NCBI RefSeq assembly: GCF_005116475.1
Contig: NZ_SWBO01000007.1
Span: 164,281 to 228,280, forward strand
DNA length: 64,000 nucleotides
Reading direction: 5' to 3'
Source of the DNA: Pedobacter cryotolerans
GTDB taxonomy: Bacteria; Bacteroidota; Bacteroidia; Sphingobacteriales; Sphingobacteriaceae
The position numbers and the translations under genes were made by a program. Below the pieces are notes generated by a model. It did no database searches, had not been told where the DNA came from, and was given only the letters and a program-made list of their open reading frames with translations. This document shows positions 53,062-61,340 of the stretch, in pieces. Position 1 is the stretch's first letter. Each line of letters begins with the position of its first letter.

Positions 53062-53210
53062 AACAAATGTTTTTTGATTGATGAATAATGTGCTTCAATA
53101 TAGGGCGATATTGGCATAAATACTGCCAAGAACTTCGTAAATATCAAAAAATTTACAAGATACCAGTATAAAAAATAAACAATAAGAAAAATTGATGCTA
53201 ATTTAGGGGG

Positions 53211-53843
53211 ATGCATAGGGCTAAGTTTACATTCGCGAGATTAAAATATAATTCTGGAGATTGGGATACCGACCAACGTATGCCATCAAATTTACTCAAC
53301 TCTCTACTAGAATATACAACCATCCCTCTTGATGAGGAAGAAAAAATTGTAGAACTAAGCAGCAACGATGTATTTAAATATCCTTTCTGTTATTTAAGCG
53401 GCCATAAATTGGTGCAATTTAGCAAGCAAGAGGCAAGCAACTTTAAAAGTTATGTACAAAATGGTGGTTTTGTATTTGTAGATGACTGCAACCACGATAT
53501 AGATGGTTTATTCGCAAAATCGTTCGAAACGCAAATGAGCAATTTATTTGGTGCGCAAGCTTTAAAGAAAATCCCTAATACACACGCTATTTACAATTCC
53601 TTTTTTAAGTTCGAAAAAGGCCCACCTACTACCTCATTTGAACTAAATGGATGGGGAGATGATTTGGTACACGACTATTTAAAAGCAATTAGCATTAATA
53701 ATAGGATTGGCGTTTTGTACAGCAACAAAGATTACGGCTGCGAATGGGATTACGACTTTAAAAACAAACGCTTTTTAGCCGAAGACAATACCAAATTTGG
53801 AGTAAATATTATTTTGTATGCAATGGGAGTCAATGCAAGTTAG
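53211..53843 (+). CDS. DUF4159 protein
   Basis: The 210-residue protein begins MHRAKFTFARLKYNSGDWDTDQRMPSNLLNSLLEYT and has VDDCNHDIDGLF and GWGDDLVHDYLKAI, features of the DUF4159/glutamine-amidotransferase-like fold. It has no signal peptide. Its divergent placement next to moxR is shared with many Bacteroidota loci in my recollection, so I count it as part of the same system. Confidence 0.8.
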   Translation: MHRAKFTFARLKYNSGDWDTDQRMPSNLLNSLLEYTTIPLDEEEKIVELSSNDVFKYPFCYLSGHKLVQFSKQEASNFKSYVQNGGFVFVDDCNHDIDGLFAKSFETQMSNLFGAQALKKIPNTHAIYNSFFKFEKGPPTTSFELNGWGDDLVHDYLKAISINNRIGVLYSNKDYGCEWDYDFKNKRFLAEDNTKFGVNIILYAMGVNAS

Positions 53844-53916
53844 ACGGAGATATTACATATTTTTTCTTACTACAATTGTTTTTTAGCTCTAAATATTGTG
53901 TATAATTACTTACCTA

Positions 53917-55176
53917 TCACCTATTATAAGGCGTTTCATTGATCCAATTTAGCTTTCTATCAATTAATTGAAATTTCATTTTTGTTAAACTAATGTTAAC
54001 ATCAGTACCGTAAAATTTCCCTTTCAAAATTAATCTTTCTCCATTTTTCTCATAATTCAATTCCTGTTTAGCGTCTGGATCATTAGCAAATACAAAGCTT
54101 ATTTTCTTTGATACTGTATCTGTAGTTATTTCCGCATATGCTAAGCCATTGGCATCTTTAATTGCTCCATTATCTATGCCTTGCAAAATAAGTATTTGCC
54201 AAGGACTATAGGTGCTATCGCCAGCTAAAACAATTTTGTTCCCTCTTATAAATTTATCAACCTTATAAGCTCCATATAAAGGTGATTTTGGTTTGCCAGC
54301 ACCATACTTACTATAGCTTGTGTAAACATTAAATATGCCACCCAAAACCATTAAAGCGATCAATAAATATTTCAATGTGTACTTAGTATTACGCTTCCAG
54401 CGCTTCTTAATAATTGGGGGATTTATAGCGATCAAGGTTGTTCCTTCTCCTATAAAAAACAATTTAAAAAGTCTTTTAAAATTGGGCAACAAAAGAAATA
54501 AACACATTAGCACTAAAGCAGTAGACACAATTTTGACAGGTACATCATAAAAATAATTTACTGCCATTACATTGGCTGTAGTCATTAGCGTTATAATAGC
54601 ACCTATAGCAACCGTTCTTCTAAAAAGAAGCAATCCAGCCATAAGTTCAGCTATACCCATAAACAGGTTATATCCTTTTGAAAAACCTAAAAATGTCCAA
54701 GCTAATCCCATAGGAGATGATTCTCCATAAGTAGTAAGCAAGCGACCAAAGGCTGGTAATGGAAATTGCAATTGAACAACTTTTACTAAACCATAATTGA
54801 TTAACATTAAGCCTACATAAAAACGTACACAGACAGTTAGCCAATAATATGAAGGTTGATAGTTTTTACTTTTTCGGTCAACCAAACTCCAAATTAAAAC
54901 CACTATCGGCACAATAAGCCCAATAAATAACAACATCATATAATGATAAGTAGTATCACCACTACCATTCATTTTAGTCGAAACCTCATCAGATAAATGC
55001 CAACTTTTGGCCAACCACGGAATAAATTGATGCAATATACTATCTATAAATCCACCTATAATTGATAAAAAAGGCAGAGTTCCATTGTTAAAAAAGAACA
55101 TGAATAGAATCAATAAAGAGAAGGAAAATCTAAAAACAAGCTTCTCTAAAAAAGTCCAATTTTGATCATTATTCAT
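53917..55176 (-). CDS. DoxX-like membrane protein
   Basis: The 419-residue protein has about seven transmembrane helices. A DoxX-type segment occurs in the middle: VGLMLINYGLVKVVQLQFPLPAFGRLLTTYG and FMGIAELMAGLLLFRRTVAIGAIITLMTTANVM. A soluble C-terminal part of about 120 residues follows. DoxX relatives are membrane components of oxidoreductase or lipid pathways, so this is a structural label without a function. It is convergent with DUF4159 and not part of that operon. Confidence 0.75.
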   Translation of the reverse strand: MNNDQNWTFLEKLVFRFSFSLLILFMFFFNNGTLPFLSIIGGFIDSILHQFIPWLAKSWHLSDEVSTKMNGSGDTTYHYMMLLFIGLIVPIVVLIWSLVDRKSKNYQPSYYWLTVCVRFYVGLMLINYGLVKVVQLQFPLPAFGRLLTTYGESSPMGLAWTFLGFSKGYNLFMGIAELMAGLLLFRRTVAIGAIITLMTTANVMAVNYFYDVPVKIVSTALVLMCLFLLLPNFKRLFKLFFIGEGTTLIAINPPIIKKRWKRNTKYTLKYLLIALMVLGGIFNVYTSYSKYGAGKPKSPLYGAYKVDKFIRGNKIVLAGDSTYSPWQILILQGIDNGAIKDANGLAYAEITTDTVSKKISFVFANDPDAKQELNYEKNGERLILKGKFYGTDVNISLTKMKFQLIDRKLNWINETPYNR

Positions 55177-55432
55177 AAAAGACTAGTAAAATTTGTGTCC
55201 AATATATAAAAAAGATTTATTCATCTTTAATAAGCATAGCTGATGCGCTAAATCTTACACGAGGGTAAATTTTATATTTTTTTACACTCGTTCATGCAAT
55301 AGGAGTAAAATTTACCTTCATCAACCTTTAGTGATTAACAATTACAGAATGCTCTTCAAATAATAGTCATGTATCTCAGTCAACAGGCTGATTATGATTA
55401 GGGATGATATGAAAACATTTTTTATTCAATCT
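55177..55432. other. Upstream region of the ferritin locus, no gene seen
   Basis: A/T-rich. I see an imperfect GGTAAATTTTA-like/TAAAATTTACC pair near 55264 and 55306, which could be a stem or weak operator. No reading frame with family features. Confidence 0.4.
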
Positions 55433-55451
55433 ATTTGTAATTAGTCTAAAT
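55433..55451 (+). promoter_or_regulatory. Possible iron-regulator operator upstream of the ferritin locus
   Basis: ATTTGTAATTAGTCTAAAT is an imperfect 19-nt inverted repeat with ATTT...AAAT ends, a layout seen for Fur/DtxR-type operators. It overlaps the -33 region (TTTG 55434-55437) of the candidate promoter. The regulator is unknown. Confidence 0.35.
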
Positions 55452-55457
55452 AGTTTG

Positions 55458-55465
55458 CATCTTTG
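55458..55465 (+). promoter_or_regulatory. Candidate -7 box (CATCTTTG) of the ferritin locus
   Basis: Spaced 20 nt from TTTG at 55434-55437, matching -33/-7 spacing of Bacteroidota promoters, but with C for the first T of TAnnTTTG. It would start the mRNA about 20 nt before the next ATG. Confidence 0.45.
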
Positions 55466-55489
55466 TTTATAACAGATAAGCAGTTAATA

Positions 55490-55855
55490 ATGCAAGAAAC
55501 CCTAACATTACCATCTATCAATTTTACCGAAGTATTTAGCACTAAAAATGGCGCTATTTATCAATCAGACAGTGAAAACTGTTGGTACATTGATTTTGCT
55601 GGTAAATTAGCTCGTTTTGATTACCGCAATTTATTAAAGCTTAAAAAAGCAGTTTATCAGATTGATATTGAGGATTTACTTTTAAACAGCGAAAAATCAG
55701 CAGATTTAGAAATCATTTTTATTTGCGCTTGCGATCATTGTTATGTGCTATCCTTGCTTCAAATTATTAAAATGAAAGAACTTTTGAAAGGAACATTTGC
55801 CATGCTTGAGTTAAACCATATCATTTACGATCGCTTGCATCGCCTTGCTTTTTAA
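55490..55855 (+). CDS. Small protein of unknown function next to ferritin
   Basis: The 121-residue protein MQETLTLPSINFTEVFSTKNG has FICACDHCYVLSLLQIIKMKEL with three Cys and one His in a short stretch (CxCDHC), hinting at a metal or redox site. No signal. It is 98 nt upstream of ferritin on the same strand, with a candidate iron-type operator before it. I do not recognise the family. An upstream TTG in frame is less likely than ATG 55490. Confidence 0.7.
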   Translation: MQETLTLPSINFTEVFSTKNGAIYQSDSENCWYIDFAGKLARFDYRNLLKLKKAVYQIDIEDLLLNSEKSADLEIIFICACDHCYVLSLLQIIKMKELLKGTFAMLELNHIIYDRLHRLAF

Positions 55856-55953
55856 TTGGTTAGACTTAGAATCTTTCCATATTATTATTTTTTTCTCTCC
55901 TTACAGAACTTCGGCTTATATTTATTGTTATTAGGTTAACAAACATTAAAGTC

Positions 55954-56484
55954 ATGAAAGATATTATCCGCGTAAAGTCTTTATTATCTACGGATATCGA
56001 AACTTTACTCAATCAACAAATCAAAAAAGAAGCGCATTCATCTGCCATCTATTTATCGATGGCATCATGGTGCAATAGAAACGGTTTCGATTATTCTTCT
56101 GATTATTTTTTTAAGCAGGCAGAAGAAGAAAGAGCGCATCAACTTAAAATATATAAATACGTTTTAGATATGGGCGGAAATTCCATCTCTCCAGACATCA
56201 ACAACATCAAGTTGGAATATAACTCATTTAGAGAAGTTTTTGAGGATGCTTTGGACCAAGAGATTAGCGTTACCCAATCTTTAAAAAATATTGCCGCTCG
56301 TTGCCATAAAGAACAAGATTACGTAACGTTAGAGTTTTTAAACTGGTTCTTTAAAGAGCAAAGAGAAGAAGAATACAAAGCACGTAGAGCCCTAGAATTA
56401 TTTGAAGTGATTGGTGAAGAAGGCACTGGAAGATGGCAAATTGATAAACACGTTGGCCAAATCGTTTACAACAGCGAAGCTTAA
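55954..56484 (+). CDS. ftnA: Non-heme ferritin
   Basis: The 176-residue four-helix-bundle protein stores iron as Fe(III) mineral. Ferroxidase-site residues are visible: KKEAHSSAIYLSMASWC (Glu26 area), KQAEEERAHQLKIYKYV (Glu58-59, His62), and LEFLNWFFKEQREEEYKARR in the third and fourth helices. Length matches bacterial ferritins. No heme-binding Met is evident, so FtnA rather than Bfr is preferred. Strong terminator follows at 56533-56567. Confidence 0.93.
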   Translation: MKDIIRVKSLLSTDIETLLNQQIKKEAHSSAIYLSMASWCNRNGFDYSSDYFFKQAEEERAHQLKIYKYVLDMGGNSISPDINNIKLEYNSFREVFEDALDQEISVTQSLKNIAARCHKEQDYVTLEFLNWFFKEQREEEYKARRALELFEVIGEEGTGRWQIDKHVGQIVYNSEA

Positions 56485-56532
56485 ACCTCTCCCCCTGCCC
56501 TCTCCTGAAAGAGAGGTAGCTATAAATTTTTT

Positions 56533-56567
56533 AAAAGGTACATATTTGAACAATGTGTACCTTTTTT
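56533..56567 (+). terminator. Intrinsic terminator after ferritin
   Basis: AAAAGGTACA (56533-56542) and TGTACCTTTT (56556-56565) form a 10-bp stem followed by T-rich sequence. Confidence 0.85.
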
Positions 56568-56635
56568 GGTTGTAATAAAAGATTTGGTTGAGTGTTTACA
56601 AAACTTATGTCGCAAATTATAAATCCAAAACAGCT

Positions 56636-56755
56636 ATGTCGAAAAAAGACAAAAAAAAGGATAAAGAAAAAGACAAAAAGAAAAAAAAGCTAAAAAAGAA
56701 CTGCTGTGAAAAATACCTAAAAGGTAAACGCTGTAGCAATTGTCCTAATGGATAA
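56636..56755 (+). CDS. 39-residue Lys-rich, Cys-rich small protein
   Basis: This short gene encodes MSKKDKKKDKEKDKKKKK followed by LKKN, then CCEKYLKGKRCSNCPNG. The N-terminal half is almost entirely Lys/Asp/Glu. The C-terminal half has four Cys (CC, CxxC) that could form a zinc-ribbon-like or disulfide knuckle. No homologue could be verified, but I recollect similar small proteins in related genera. ATG start and TAA stop are good; no Shine-Dalgarno. It stands between ferritin and a histidine kinase gene. Confidence 0.6.
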   Translation: MSKKDKKKDKEKDKKKKKLKKNCCEKYLKGKRCSNCPNG

Positions 56756-56924
56756 TTTTTAATTTTTTATATTATTTTGAAACCGTTAATTTTTCAATTT
56801 TAAACATTAAGGTTAATTCTTTGTTACAACTTTTAGCAATAAGAAATTGAATTAAACGCTATAATCAACCAATACTTTTTTTAATATTGTAAATTATGAG
56901 CATTTTATACATCCCTAATGTAAA

Positions 56925-58658
56925 ATGAGACAAATTATAGATACCATTAATTCAATAACCTATAAACTTTTACGTTTAGAGTCTTCTTTTAGCAAAAATG
57001 GTACTTGGAAAGATAGCGGCCAAATCAAAGATATAACTTACTACAGGGATCATATTTTCACAGTATTTATAGCCTATTTACCCCCATTTGCCTTACTTGC
57101 ACTTATACCTGGAACATATTTAGCGATTAAAAATGGTACTAATATTGGTTATATAGTTGCTGCCATAGATTTTATTTTGGCTGGCAGCCTTATCTACCTA
57201 ATTTACAGTAAAAGCTATTCTTATAAAGTTAAGAAAATTTGGGTTATCATTTTATTATACACAATTGCGGTTTTTTTGATGATTTTTTTGGGTTCTTACG
57301 GCCCAGGCATAATCTATTTAATGGCTCCAAGTATAATTATGTCTCTCATATTTAATAAAAAAGTTGGGATATTATCATTGTTATTTAACCTTTTAGCTTG
57401 CTTATTTCTAAGCCTAGTAATTGAATTTAAATTATTCAATTCTATATTAATACAACAATATTCAACTAGTGCTTGGATTGCTTTTTCTTGCAATATCATG
57501 TTCATGAGTTTTATAAACTTTATCCTTATTAACATACTTGTAATAAGCATGGAGGGTAAAATTAAAATGTTGTTACACAGTGAGGCCAGACAAAGCGGTT
57601 TGCTTGCATCGCAAACTAATTATGTGCTTAGAACTGATATAAACATGAAATATGTTTATGTAAATGATAAGTTTAAACGCGATTTTTCTAATTCATGCAC
57701 TAAAGACGAATTTATAGGTGATTATTCTCTTTCTTGTTTTTCTGAAATAGATCATCCAAAAATTATTGATATCATTAAAAAATGCATTAATGAAGTAGGC
57801 AGTATAAATAATATTGAGCTAGAAATGATCAATAAGGATAATGAGACATTTACCACTATATGGGATTTTGTTGGCATCAAAGATGAAACTAATTCTGCAA
57901 TTGAAATACAAGGCATAGGTGTTGATATATCCGATAGAATAAAGGCTGAGCGAAAATTTCAGCTTTCAGTGAGTGATTTATACAATAGAAATCGCGAACT
58001 CGAAACTTATGCTTACATTATATCACATAACCTTAGATCGCCAATTGCGAACATTAATGCACTGATATCTTTAATTGAGGTTGATAAAGAAGATGAAGAA
58101 AACATGTCGCAATATATCAAGTATTTGAAAAAATCGTCGCAATCTTTAGATCAGGTTTTAACAGACTTAAGTAGAGCGGTAACCATTGCTGGGCATAGCA
58201 TTGAATTAACTATTGAGCCTGTTGATTTGCATGATATCTTTTTATCTATAAAATATGATCTTGGTGATTTAATTGGATCATCTGGTGCTAAACTTGTCTT
58301 ACCAACAGATAAATGCATTATCAAATCTCATAAATCTTATCTATATAGCATAATTTATAATATTGTATATAACGCTATTCGCTTTCGAAAAACAGAAATT
58401 CCAATTGTGGAGATAGCTATAAACAAAAGTGAAAATTACATGATTGTTTCTATTAAGGATAATGGAATTGGCATTGATTTAAGTAAAGATCAGGATGACT
58501 TGTTTAGACCTTATAAAAAATTAAATGACTTAAGCCCAGGTAAAGGTTTAGGTTTGTTCTTTGCAAAAAAACATGTTGATGCACTAGGCGGAAAGCTATT
58601 TGTAGAAAGCACTTTAGGTTTAGGAACTACTTTTTCTGTGCATTTACCTATAAATTAA
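56925..58658 (+). CDS. Membrane sensor histidine kinase (PAS type)
   Basis: The 577-residue kinase has five or six transmembrane helices (about 45-210), a PAS-like domain (about 225-335), then H-box YAYIISHNLRSPIAN (about 360-375), N-box YNIVYNAIRFRKTE, G1 DNGIGIDL and G2 GKGLGLFFAKKHV. All catalytic boxes are intact. No response regulator gene lies near, so it is an orphan kinase. Its H-box and ATPase closely match those of the next kinase. Confidence 0.88.
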   Translation: MRQIIDTINSITYKLLRLESSFSKNGTWKDSGQIKDITYYRDHIFTVFIAYLPPFALLALIPGTYLAIKNGTNIGYIVAAIDFILAGSLIYLIYSKSYSYKVKKIWVIILLYTIAVFLMIFLGSYGPGIIYLMAPSIIMSLIFNKKVGILSLLFNLLACLFLSLVIEFKLFNSILIQQYSTSAWIAFSCNIMFMSFINFILINILVISMEGKIKMLLHSEARQSGLLASQTNYVLRTDINMKYVYVNDKFKRDFSNSCTKDEFIGDYSLSCFSEIDHPKIIDIIKKCINEVGSINNIELEMINKDNETFTTIWDFVGIKDETNSAIEIQGIGVDISDRIKAERKFQLSVSDLYNRNRELETYAYIISHNLRSPIANINALISLIEVDKEDEENMSQYIKYLKKSSQSLDQVLTDLSRAVTIAGHSIELTIEPVDLHDIFLSIKYDLGDLIGSSGAKLVLPTDKCIIKSHKSYLYSIIYNIVYNAIRFRKTEIPIVEIAINKSENYMIVSIKDNGIGIDLSKDQDDLFRPYKKLNDLSPGKGLGLFFAKKHVDALGGKLFVESTLGLGTTFSVHLPIN

Positions 58659-58735
58659 TAAGAGATAAATAACATCATAGGGTTTGCATCCAACCCATAT
58701 CTAATATTTTAGAAGAATTTTAACTAAATTCTTTT

Positions 58736-61099
58736 CTATTTATTCAATTTAAAATAAATTTTAAATATAGTTCCTTTATCAATTTCACTTTCAACTTCTA
58801 TTTTTCCACCCATAGCTTCTACCTGATTTTTCGATATAAATAGTCCAAAACCTCGGGCATCGGCATTGCCATTAAAGGTTTGATAGATATTGAAAATCTT
58901 TTCACCATGTTTATTTAAATCTATACCTACGCCATTATCTTCAACACTTAAAACAATTTGACCATTTTCTTCTACACAATTTAAAAGGATAACTGGATCA
59001 CGATCTGGGTGGCTATAACGTAAGGCATTTGAAATTAAATTGAGTAAAATACTTTCTAAATAAGATTTATTAAAATTTACATAAGCAGAATCTTTAACAA
59101 AATTTTTAATTGAAGCCCTTTTCAACAAAATTTGCGAATTTTGTGTAGCTATAGCACTTTTAATGTAATCGTTTAATTTTAATGGCTCAATAATAATATC
59201 AATGCTAGTTTGAATATTTACTATATTATTTAAATTAAATAAAGTTTCATTCAGATTTTCAGCTACAGTTTTTAATAACTGTATCATTTCATCTCTATCT
59301 TCATCGGTATTTGCGTTTTGAATTAAAGTAGAAATACCTAAAATATTGCTAGCATGCGAACGTAGGTTATGAGAAACGATGTAGGAGAAATTGAGTAAAC
59401 GTTTATTTTGCTCATTTACTAAATTAAATGATTCCGTAAGCGCCTGTTCAGCTTTAACTTTATTCGTTACGTCAATCATAATCCCTCTCAACTTTATCGA
59501 TTGATTGGCTTCAGCTACTACGGTTACAATGTCTCTTATCCACACTATACTACCGTTACTAGCAATCATTCTGTATTCCTCGTCAAGCTGACTACCATGA
59601 GGGATTAAATTTTTTAAATAGGCCAAAACCTTTTGCTGATCGTCTGGATGCACATGATCAAACCAAAAACTATCACTCTTCTTCCATTCTTCAACCGTAT
59701 ACCCTAATATATCTTCTACTTTTTTACTTATAAAACTACATACATGTGTTTCTAAATCTCCTTCCCAAACTATCCCATCAATGGTGTTAATTAAAGATTC
59801 TATCCGGTTCTGCGAAGCACGTAAAATCTGCTCTTCTTCTTTCCGCTTAGTAATATCTTCTATAATCACAATGTGATGTGTGGGCTCTTCGCCCTCGTCC
59901 CATAAAGGAGTAATAATTACATTGCCCCATATAACTTCTCCATTTTTATGTACGTAACGTTTTACATTTTTAAGCTCCTTAATTTCACCAGCCATTAGCT
60001 GCTTAAATAAATCTCTATCGGTTTCTAAATCATCATCATAAATAATTGATTTTATCTTTTTTGAATAAAGCTCTTGCTCATTGTAACCTAAAAACTCACA
60101 TAAATGATGATTTGCCTCCAAAATTTCGCCAGTTAAGCTATTCACTCTTGCTATTCCAATGGCAGCATGGTCAAAAATCTTTTTATACTTATTTTCTGCA
60201 TCTATTAATTTCGAAGCCTGTTCTTCAACCACATTACGCAACTGTAATTGCTTTTTTATTAACCTTGTAATTAGATAACTTGATAAACCTGCCAAAGCCA
60301 AACCAAAAGCTATTGCACTAATTAGTTCTAACCAAGTTTCGTATTTATTGGTGTTTACCACATATAGCTTCCAATCACCGTCTGGAAAAACGATTGATTG
60401 AGATTGTGCATCAGCAAAATTTTTAGGCATAGGAAGAAAAAAATCTTCCCTATGGGTAAACTCATTTATCTTCGAAAATTGAAATTGATAATTTTTATAT
60501 TTCGAATTATCAATTCCAACTGTCTTAAAAAGTGTTTCTAATTTAATTACAACTGCAGAAAAGCCCCAAAACTCATCATTAATATATAATGGTAAACGAC
60601 CAATTACACCAATACCACCTTGGTTAAGTTTAACCGGCCCTTGAAAATACATTTTACGAGTTTCAATGGCCTTTTTTGCTTCAAAAACAGTTTGTGGTGG
60701 ACTTTTATAAAGATTTAAATTTAATGCTTGTTCGTTTCCTTTTAATGGATAAATATATTTAATAATACCCTTCGGAACCAATTGAACAGCTTGTAAATCA
60801 GGGTTTGTCTTAATTAGATTTGAAGCAACTTTTTCAAAATTTCTTGGAACTCCATTATTATCTAAAGTTAATGCAAGTGTTAAAGTAACCGTGTAAGAAT
60901 TTTTTAAAGATTGCTCAACCTTCTCTTTAACACCATTTAAAATATTAGTAATTTCTCTCTGTTTATTCTCCTTAAATAAATGATAACGTTGATAAACGAT
61001 AAGAGATATAAGAAATAAAAGAACCAAAAAAGATAAGAATCCGGTTGTTTTTGGCCTCATCAAAAACCAGCGAGATAACCTGTTGGATTTTCTTTCCAT
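58736..61099 (-). CDS. CHASE-like/PAS sensor histidine kinase
   Basis: The 787-residue kinase has an N-terminal membrane helix (about 16-36), an extracytoplasmic CHASE-like region (about 40-260), a second membrane helix (about 262-283), two PAS domains (about 300-425 and 430-550), H-box FSYIVSHNLRSHASNI (about 575), and ATPase boxes LISNALRYSHPD, DNGVGIDL and GFGLFISKNQV. It is a single gene, divergent in function to the convergent kinase at 56925, with no response regulator. CHASE family choice is by shape and not certain. Confidence 0.85.
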   Translation of the reverse strand: MERKSNRLSRWFLMRPKTTGFLSFLVLLFLISLIVYQRYHLFKENKQREITNILNGVKEKVEQSLKNSYTVTLTLALTLDNNGVPRNFEKVASNLIKTNPDLQAVQLVPKGIIKYIYPLKGNEQALNLNLYKSPPQTVFEAKKAIETRKMYFQGPVKLNQGGIGVIGRLPLYINDEFWGFSAVVIKLETLFKTVGIDNSKYKNYQFQFSKINEFTHREDFFLPMPKNFADAQSQSIVFPDGDWKLYVVNTNKYETWLELISAIAFGLALAGLSSYLITRLIKKQLQLRNVVEEQASKLIDAENKYKKIFDHAAIGIARVNSLTGEILEANHHLCEFLGYNEQELYSKKIKSIIYDDDLETDRDLFKQLMAGEIKELKNVKRYVHKNGEVIWGNVIITPLWDEGEEPTHHIVIIEDITKRKEEEQILRASQNRIESLINTIDGIVWEGDLETHVCSFISKKVEDILGYTVEEWKKSDSFWFDHVHPDDQQKVLAYLKNLIPHGSQLDEEYRMIASNGSIVWIRDIVTVVAEANQSIKLRGIMIDVTNKVKAEQALTESFNLVNEQNKRLLNFSYIVSHNLRSHASNILGISTLIQNANTDEDRDEMIQLLKTVAENLNETLFNLNNIVNIQTSIDIIIEPLKLNDYIKSAIATQNSQILLKRASIKNFVKDSAYVNFNKSYLESILLNLISNALRYSHPDRDPVILLNCVEENGQIVLSVEDNGVGIDLNKHGEKIFNIYQTFNGNADARGFGLFISKNQVEAMGGKIEVESEIDKGTIFKIYFKLNK

Positions 61100-61340
61100 C
61101 GTTAAATAAACTGATTAAAATTTTGAGGAGACATTGACTTATTAAATTGATAAAAATTAAATATAGTGAAAATGCTTAATCAATTCTCAATTTTTTTAAC
61201 TCACAATAAAAATATTTATATAAAATTTAAATACTGCTATCCCTAAAATTTAAACAAAATTATTTCACCATAAATATAGCTATGTTATGCGCTTAAAATT
61301 GATTTTCAAAGCAGTAAACTAACAGAAAGAAAAACTTAAA

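Noticed and set aside
53007..53216. 69-residue minus-strand frame between moxR and the DUF4159 gene
   Set aside because: It overlaps the moxR start in another frame, and the shared gap is better read as a divergent promoter region.
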